Source: Malurus cyaneus samueli (Eukaryota; Chordata; Aves; Passeriformes; Maluridae). Taken from it: a DNA stretch of 64,000 nt. The DNA lies in NCBI GenBank assembly GCA_009741485.1, contig CM019216.1, positions 44,839,361 to 44,903,360 of the forward strand, read 5' to 3'. Every line of letters starts with the position of its first letter. Position 1 is the stretch's first letter. A model generated the notes under the pieces. That model was not told the origin of the DNA. It ran no database searches and was given only the letters and a program-made list of their open reading frames with translations. Position numbers and translations under genes: made by a program. Shown here one piece after another: positions 56,101 to 64,000 of this stretch.

Positions 56101-59100
56101 GTATTTTGTAGATGAATTGTTTGGGGAATTGTTTTGTAAGTGAATTGTGAATTGTAACCTCCTCTGAGGTTACCTTTTCTTTTAGAGTGCCTTCATGATA
56201 AGTTGGTGAAAATAGCAGCTTTGCAGAGCATGTTAATAACACCACTTTGTACCCTGCAAATCATTTCACAGGTCACTGGCTAAGGTGGAGTTCATTAAAA
56301 GATGATTTAAGTTCTACAGTCTGAGCTATACTGGGGAAAATCCAAGGTAAGCCCATGACTTCATGTTATCAATTAAAACATAAAATTTCCTGAACAATCT
56401 TAATTCTGCTTTACTGTTCATACACGTTGCAGTTCATGGCCTTGAACTACATCCCCTCAAGCTGCTTCAACCCCATCCCAGCAGGGGTTTAACTAACTTT
56501 AAAATACATAAGCCCTAATTATTCAGCTTCTGTTGACATTCTGTACACCCTTTCTCCAGAGGGTGATTGATCTGACCTATTTTAGACAACCACTCAATCT
56601 GAGATGTGGCTCTTGATTTAGACAGTTGTGTTTCATGTGAAATGGTTGAACCCTCAGCTTCATATCAAACATTAACAAGATCTAGGATGATAATTTTTTT
56701 TTTCAAAATTTTCCAGATGCCTTGTCTAAAGAAACAAAGTCTCCTGAAAATTAGTGAGAGTTTAGGGCAACCTATAAATTTATTAGGTTCAGTGAAAAAG
56801 TGTGTAAAGAAGATATCAGGCTATAACAAGAGAGCTGGTGAAATGATGCTGTGAGGTCCTCTGAACACAGCTCTTGCTGGATTTTTTCACACCTGAATCA
56901 CTTGCCACAGCTTTCCTGTTCAGTAAAAGCTGCTCAGTTCTTTCAGCCAATAGACTTGTCCCCAAGGTTTAGCCCAGCCCGCAGCCGACTGACTGCCCTT
57001 TTTAGGATGCCCCTCTCAAACTGTGCATGACTCAGCTGCCCCATGTGTCAATACGAGTATGGCTCCCACCCTTTCAGTTCACAGGGTCAAAGACTTTCTT
57101 TCACTGTCAGTTTTGTTCTTTGCACGTGTGACAGGTGTGTGTTCTTCATACATCTGTGTTACAGCATGTGTTGGTGTTGCATTATACAACATTATATTAA
57201 TGTTATCAACATTATCTGTTAGTAGCAGCATGAAAAATGTTTGTGCAATGCTTTGCTGTTCCAATCACTTATCATTTACACACACAAGTAAACAGTGTCC
57301 TCTTATTTCACATATTCACCCTTCACCTGATCTATTTATCAAGCAATACAAGCTAAAAACTGAGCAGTACCAGGTGATTCAGCAGTGGAAGGGCATTCTG
57401 ATTTATATCAGAATATAAATTGGCTGGGGTGCCATAAACCCTTGTCCCCAGCACACGCCTCCCAACCTGAGCAGGGCTGTGGGTGCTGGAGCCGTGTAAG
57501 CCAACTCCACCATCAGGCTTACAGGCATTTCTCTCATTGGTGGGAAATATCTGGAAAATCTCTCTGCATTTTTGGCACTGTAAATCTTATGCTTAGCCAT
57601 ACCTTGGAGATAAATTATGGTACATTCAGCTGCCGTTAATTTTGAATTAGCAGTGCCGTTTGTATTTACCTTTTTTCATTTTTTGGAGGGGTATAAATAT
57701 CATTTAAGCTACAGATTCCAAGAGTTAGGTTATATATTAACAGAGTGTTCTCACTAATCCCAGGAAGATCATGCCTCCTGTTTCATGGGATTTAGGCTTG
57801 TATCTGACTCAAACAGATTTGTGGTGTGAAATGCTAAACAGTGCTGCTGGTGACTTTCACAAAGGCCAGTGCTGGTACCTCATTTTTCTTGCCCCCACAC
57901 ACTCTCCATTGCACTGGAAACTGCAAAAAAAAAAAAAAATTGTACTGGAAACAAAACAAGTGAAAAAGCCACGGTGTTTTCTTCCATGGTTAGATGCCAA
58001 TTGCTGGCAAAATATAAGCCTGGACTGAGAACTGAAGGCTTTTTCTGTTCCTATTCCTCGCCATACCAAAGGGGACTCATGACCTGCAGCTTGCCCAGGG
58101 GCATTCGGGCAGGATCCGGCTCTTTGTGCCCTTCACCCTGAGCTGCTCACTGCAGTCTGTGAGACAGGGCAGAGCAGAGCCAAGTGACAGGATGCTGACA
58201 CTGCTTTCTGGTGGCCTCTGTCAAAAAACAGTTAATTTATGTGCTTTGCCATTTGTGTGCAGCAAGTTCCCTTGGCCCCATCAAGACTTTGGCAGGGAGG
58301 GCCAAGTCATGTCCCTTGGCTTGGCTCATCTTTGGCAATGGTTCAAGCTTTCATCTTGCTTTGGAGTAGATGACATTCACACAGCAATCCTTCCTAAATA
58401 TTCACCCTTCAGAAGATATTGAGTGGTCTGTGCTCGTTTATACTGGTCCTGTTTGATGCTGCTGATTTTGAGGCTGAGCACTTTCCATCCCTATAGAAAG
58501 TGTCATGGGATAAATGGCAATGTCTACAGGTTCTGCAGAGCATCGGATTGAATGGAAACCTTCTTGCCATTATAAGAGTTTTCCAAATCACTTCTTTATT
58601 TTCCTAAAAATGAGAGAGACAACTTTATATATTAGAAGAGAATTAATAATATTGATTTGTGCTGGATAAAATCCTCCATCAAGGAAACAATCAGATGTTG
58701 AGAGTAACTCATCTCAGAGACCAAGCCTGACATGCTCCCTTCCTGCTCCCCCATCTGTGTCCCAGACTTTGGGGCCACTTTATGCCAGTGCTCACACTGA
58801 TACCGATGTTCACGTGAGGCAGCATACAGTGCCTTGTGGGTACCTGCTGTGACTTTCAATCTACAAATGATAAATCACTGTTTAACTTTTTAATCCAAAG
58901 TATTTTTTAACATTTATTATTGTAGTCATGTCCCATCTTGCAGCAGTCACTACCCAAAGAGGCGTCATGCATCAAACTATTCAAATGATATTATGACAAA
59001 CAAAGTCCAAAACTAAAATAAGGATGTTTTGTATGTTTTACCTGGTAAGGATTGATAATTTAAACTAATGTCTTCAACATTTTGTGGAAGGGCAGTTTAA

Positions 59101-62100
59101 ATAATACAGAGAAGTTAATACCAGCATTCTTTTTGACATTGAGCACATTAAACAATTTATACATTAAAAAATCTAAGGTTTAGGAGTTCAGAACAAGTTT
59201 TCTAAACATATATTAGTGTTGCTTTGTTTTAAATGACAGCCAGCAAGCTGAAAATACAAGTTCCAAATAACTTGTCTTACGGGAAACTTACTCTGAGATC
59301 CAAGTAGCAATGCAATGGTGACTGCCATTGCCACTGCCTCATGTGACACTGCTTATAAGCAAGGGTTAGACAAGATGAAAACAAAATGTCTTAAAATTAT
59401 CTATCTTCTTCCAGCCATTTCTGTTCTTGACCAGTGACTGGCTCTGTTTGAAATACACCATTTGCAGAGTCTGCCTGTGAAGACTGTTCCAAAGACTAAC
59501 AGATGCACTTTTCCATACAGTTTATTTTTTCCAGTCTAGCCTTTCCCTTCTCTGATTTTTTTTCAACTACTTCAAGGTTCTAGTAAGCTGCCAGAGAAAA
59601 TAACAGCAGAAGTTCTGCAAGATGGAGAATGAAGAACTGGAGAAAAAGACACAGGAAGAGCTATTGCTTGTAGCAGAAATAAGTAAAGGAAAGTTGGGTT
59701 TTTTTGTGAAAGCAGCAGTCAAGTGTGCCCTACTTATCATTCTGTCACCTTTTCTCTGTGAGTCACAAGTTGTTTTCTTTCTAGAGCTTCACTTCATTTA
59801 CCTCGACAGTGAGAACAAGCAGAAGGCCTAGGACAGTTTGACTCACAGGGCAATGAGATGGTTTCATACAGGGTTTTCCTGTGTCAGTGAGTGTGAAGGC
59901 AACCAACGCCCAGCTGCAGTTAGCTACAAACTCAAGTTTTTGACAGAAATCACCATTCTGCTCCATCAGTGGTTGTCTTAACAGGGACAAGCAGCCAAGA
60001 ATTGGACCCCTTCCTCGTGACTTGTTTGCTTGAGCACAAATCCCAGAAAACAGCTTATTATTATCTCCAACTCATTCTTTCAGAGTTTGAATCTTCCCTG
60101 GGTGCATGTAATTTCAAAATACTTTGTTCATTTTTGAGTAATCGAACTTTAAAAGACTAATACAATAGTACAAGGAAGGCACAAGAAGGGTTGATTTTTA
60201 TACTACAATATCACAAACCACCTGGATGAACTTGAAGCAGAACAAAATGTTCTCACTCCTACAGGTCATTTAAAGGCACATCTTTACAGACCCAGACTTT
60301 GATTTTAGGCCATCCACCAAAACCCATCTGTTTGATACCCTTTTATGACACATATGATGACTTCCAAAATGAGTTGTCAGGGTGAAAACCTAGCTGTTGA
60401 GACAGTGAATGCAGCATTCATTCCTCAAAGTTATGAAAACATAGTGTCTAAAGGCAGATGAAATGACAGTGACCTGAAATAACAGGAAGCTGGCCTCAGT
60501 TATAAATCTGGCAGGGGCTGAGGGTGATGGTGGTGGAAGCTTGTGAGCTGTATCCAAAGCCATGAAATATAGCCCTGCCCCTGAATGAACTGGAAGACAT
60601 ATTTCAGTCTGCTGCAAGTCAGAGTTCAAGCATCAGTGGCCTTCAGGACCTCTGTTCAGACCTTGTTGGGATCCAAATACAGAAGCTTTGGAGTGATCTC
60701 TTTATTCTACTGTTAAATTTCACTGGCACCTAGGTCTTACCATCTGTTCAGCTGTGGGCTTTCCCCAACACAGTCACTAGCATTCATATTTCCCTTATTG
60801 AAAATAGAAATGAGAGAGTAAACTCTTGCGTTAATTTCAGCTCTCTCCCAGCAGTCTGGAACAGAGTGCTCAAGAATCCAAACTTTGGCAATTCTTTTCT
60901 CTTTGCCTTAGAATATGCGAGGTTTTGTGAAATCTGTTCAGCAAAATGGCTAGCAAAAGGTGAAAGACAATCCCAAGGAAAAGAAAAGTGGGAAGCAAAA
61001 GCAGAGTCATGTAAGAGAAAATGTGCTTGAACCTGGGAATCTGATTTATTCCATCAGAGAAGAAAAAAGCAAATGAGTGCTCTATATGGAAAAATTGCCC
61101 TGCTGCTTCATGGGGCATGAACATTTCAGAGATTCACAGGACAGATCTCTGCATCCAGCTCAGACCCAATGGCAGCAGTAATGGGGATTAGTGTCCCTTT
61201 GCCCAGGACCTGCTACCTGTTTCCTTGGTGGAGAATAACAACAAAGGATCACCAGGAAGACAGTTTGCAATACAGGTCTGTTCCTTTTCATTAACAATGT
61301 GATTTGCACACTAAAAGCCGTGTCTAAGAAAGCTTGATAGGAAAAGTGCTAAAAGACAAATATAATCTGACTGGCAGATTGAGTCAGATCTCCACTAAAA
61401 TTAACAATTCATCTAATTGAATCATAATGTGTATTTCTGGCTGCCTTCAGACACATCACACACATCACAAACACATGAGTGCTGATGCCAATCTAGATGC
61501 TGGATCTCCCCCAGAAGGACTTCATCTGTCAAGTATTTTGCTCTTCTTCACTGCCAGCTTTCAGCCAGAGCAGCCAGCAGAGGTGTCTGAGGCTGGCCAT
61601 GCAGCAGCTGGGTACCAGGAACCTGGCATAGGACATGTAACCTGGACCAGAGAGAAGGAGAGCTGGACACTTTCTTCATCAGGGCTCACAGTGCTAGCTC
61701 TTAGTGAAATAGCACCCCAGAAATCCCTGCTATAACGTGATATGGGGAGCTGATGAGTGTGTACTTGGAGATAGAAGACTCTTAACGGGGCTGAGCTGCT
61801 GCTCACAGCAGTGATGTTCATGCTAAGATCTTCTAAAATTGCAAGTGATCATTGATTTTGATCTGAATTAAAGGGCTGCTAGCGCTAAGAATCTTAGTTA
61901 AAAATCTTTTTTACGTTGGTGGGCCGGCCCTGGATCCCCAGTCTTTTGAGGACTGCCCACAGTGATTTTAGAGTACAAGCTCAGTTTCATCTTTCCCTGG
62001 TTGTTCACTGTGGTGGGACAGTGGCACTTGCAGAAGGAAGAGGTTTCATAGTCCTTCCCGCTTCACTGCTTAAGTGCTCTGGGTTTTTGTGCTGATAGAT

Positions 62101-64000
62101 GGCATTTGGGCAGTAGATGGATAGTGTAAAACAACAGACCAAAAAAAAAGAAAGGACACTGTCACCCTACTACATAAGGAGTATTTCTAGTCTTGCCTCT
62201 TGCCTCCTACAACTCTGCTTAGAGGGGAGGACAGGGATTTTTTCATTGGCAGTTGTGAAGATTTCTGCCATGGTCATTGGTAGCAAGTCACGCAGCTCTC
62301 CAAGATCCTGCTGCCAAAACTGAAAACTTTGTTGTCTCCTTCTGTTTATGGGCAGGAGGATAAATTTGGACAGAAGGATAAATTTGCTGTTCCCAGCAAA
62401 ATTTATGCAGGACCACGCTAGAAACTGCTTTCCTCCAGCAGCTGTGTGCTTTTGGCTGGTGCCTGCTGGTGGCACAGCTGGAGGTGGGTACTGCATGCAC
62501 ACCCGAGGGGTCCGGCTGAGACACCAATTGACTGACTGTGCCTTCTGGAAAATATTCTCAACACAACTGCAGTATTCCCACGTTTGCATTTAAAAGTCTG
62601 TGCACACTCACATTTTAAGGATAACTACAGTCAGTGCATTAATGTTTGAGGGTTTTACAGAACACACTTGAAATTGTAGCCTGCCCATTTTTTAAAAAAC
62701 ATATCATTTAAAAAACAAACAAATTTGTGATGTGTGAGCAGATATGGAATTACATGCAATTTCTGTCCGATTGTGTTTTGATGTAGAGCCCACAGGTTGA
62801 ACTGTCAGCCTTCAATTTGCAATCTTTCCTAACAGTCATCTGAAAATTACAAAAGCATTGAACCTGGCCACCTTTGAACCACCAGTGTTATTGTGATGAT
62901 TCAGTTTTTCCTTTGAAAAAGCTGAAAGAAGATCGTACTCCAGCAGGAGAAAGATGAGACTCAGTATTTTTCCCGTAGGTCTTCACAGGACGCGCATATT
63001 TGTTTTCGTATTGGTAGTGATTCATATCACAAATTCCTTTGTCCATTTCTCTCTTTCTGCTACAATAGCCCAAGTAATTAACTAAGTGAAGAGGCTGTCA
63101 ATTAAACACTGATACTAATCTTGGCATAAAAGCTCCCTTAAGGAACAGTGAGCTGGAACATATTTTCCATCGACACCACTGCCTTCATTCAGCTCACTTC
63201 TCAGACAATTAAGTGCTCCAAATGTTTGTGTGCCATCCAGGCAACATCAGTAGCATGAACGACCCCTGCTATAGATACAGTCCTGCAAAGAATGCCTGCA
63301 AATACAATGCCTATTGTGACAGCAAGGCTGATTTTATCAACCAAGGGACATTATATAGTTAATTAATGCCAAGATCTTTAATGATAGGATTGTCAAGGAC
63401 AATTAAGAAGATTATTATAAGTGTCCTTGGTAACAAGAATGCAATACTGATTTGAGCTTACTTTCACTAAGTGTGGCTTAAAGGTCAGTTTCTCTGAAGT
63501 GTGAATACTTAAGCATTCTTTGGATAGATGTCATTATACATTAATCTCAGGAGGAAAACACATTTTTCTAATGTAGCTGTGCAGCACATGAAAATTAATG
63601 CGAAACCCTTGCTAAGAAATTAAGGTAAAACATTTCAACAAGAAACTTCTAGCCAGTGTCGCATCCTCAGCAACAGCTCTGGGTCCATGCTCTGAGATCA
63701 AGTCAATGAAACAATTTCCTCCAGCTTCAGCCCATGGGGCTCAGAATGGACAGACCCTCCTCAGTGATCCCTCTCGTGCTCAGTAAACTTCTTCTGCTCT
63801 TCACCAGCCCAATATCAGATCCAGCTTTGCTGTGTCTCGCTCATGCACCACACCAAAACTTAAATGACACTTGACTTAAAATCCCTCTATAAATTGAAAA
63901 AGGACACAGAAGAAAAGTGATGGATGCTGGTAGCACAGATTGCATCCTGAATGTTGAAATTAAGAGAAAAATTAATTTTGTCTGTTAGAACTGGGGAAAG
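50156..64000. other. Intergenic, nothing supported as a gene
   Basis: No exon of VGLL2 or any other gene is recognisable. Open frames are short and not family-like. Short A runs occur at 54,378 and 57,925. The stretch 62,900-63,560 has several AATTAA and TTAAGTG homeodomain-type words and little repeat content, so may contain conserved non-coding DNA; this is only an impression from composition. Confidence 0.5.

Noticed and set aside
36401..64000. Exons of VGLL2 or another neighbour downstream of RFX6
   Set aside because: No frame shows a vestigial-like TONDU motif or any other family signature. The mammalian order has a large gap here.

Overview
The window looks like avian nuclear DNA. Two short inverted CR1 retrotransposon fragments end in the bird-type AATCATAGAAT tail, a solo LTR resembles the common avian ERVL type, and no mammalian SINE or LINE is visible. 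The whole left half is one vertebrate gene on the + strand: RFX6, a winged-helix transcription factor of pancreatic islet and gut endocrine cells. I could place 18 of its exons (2 to 19) to the base, all with GT-AG introns and matching phases. They encode 852 residues from the exon 1/2 junction codon to the stop. With the roughly 74 residues that exon 1 encodes in the human protein (from memory), the total agrees with the human length of about 928.

Layout. 1-2,080: upstream flank with a CR1 relic. 2,080-3,190: CpG island holding the promoter, exon 1 and exon 2; the start codon region has a frame conflict. 2,980-35,539: exons 2-19, with introns from 93 bp to 6.5 kb. The introns hold simple repeats, a CR1 fragment, ancient MIR-like relics, a perfect hairpin, an assembly duplication around an N, and a solo LTR that ends about 22 bp before exon 12. 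35,540-about 36,400: 3' UTR with four poly(A) signals. 36,400-64,000: no gene that I can support. In mammals RFX6 is followed by a long desert before VGLL2, and this stretch fits that.

The one strongly anomalous segment in the desert is 48,668-50,155. An A-rich tract with a 19-bp repeat leads into about 1.2 kb of very CpG-rich, partly G-quadruplex-like DNA with a degenerate tandem motif. It ends in a CR1-like 3' terminus on the + strand. I could not identify it. It may be a young retroelement with an unfamiliar head, an orphan CpG island, transposed rDNA-spacer-like sequence, or an assembly chimera.

The other main points are an HNF1-type site inside the RFX6 CpG island, an LTR-derived candidate branch point for RFX6 intron 11, and an apparent one-base frame conflict in exon 1. 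Residues below are numbered from the first codon of exon 2 (E1); add 74 for human numbering.
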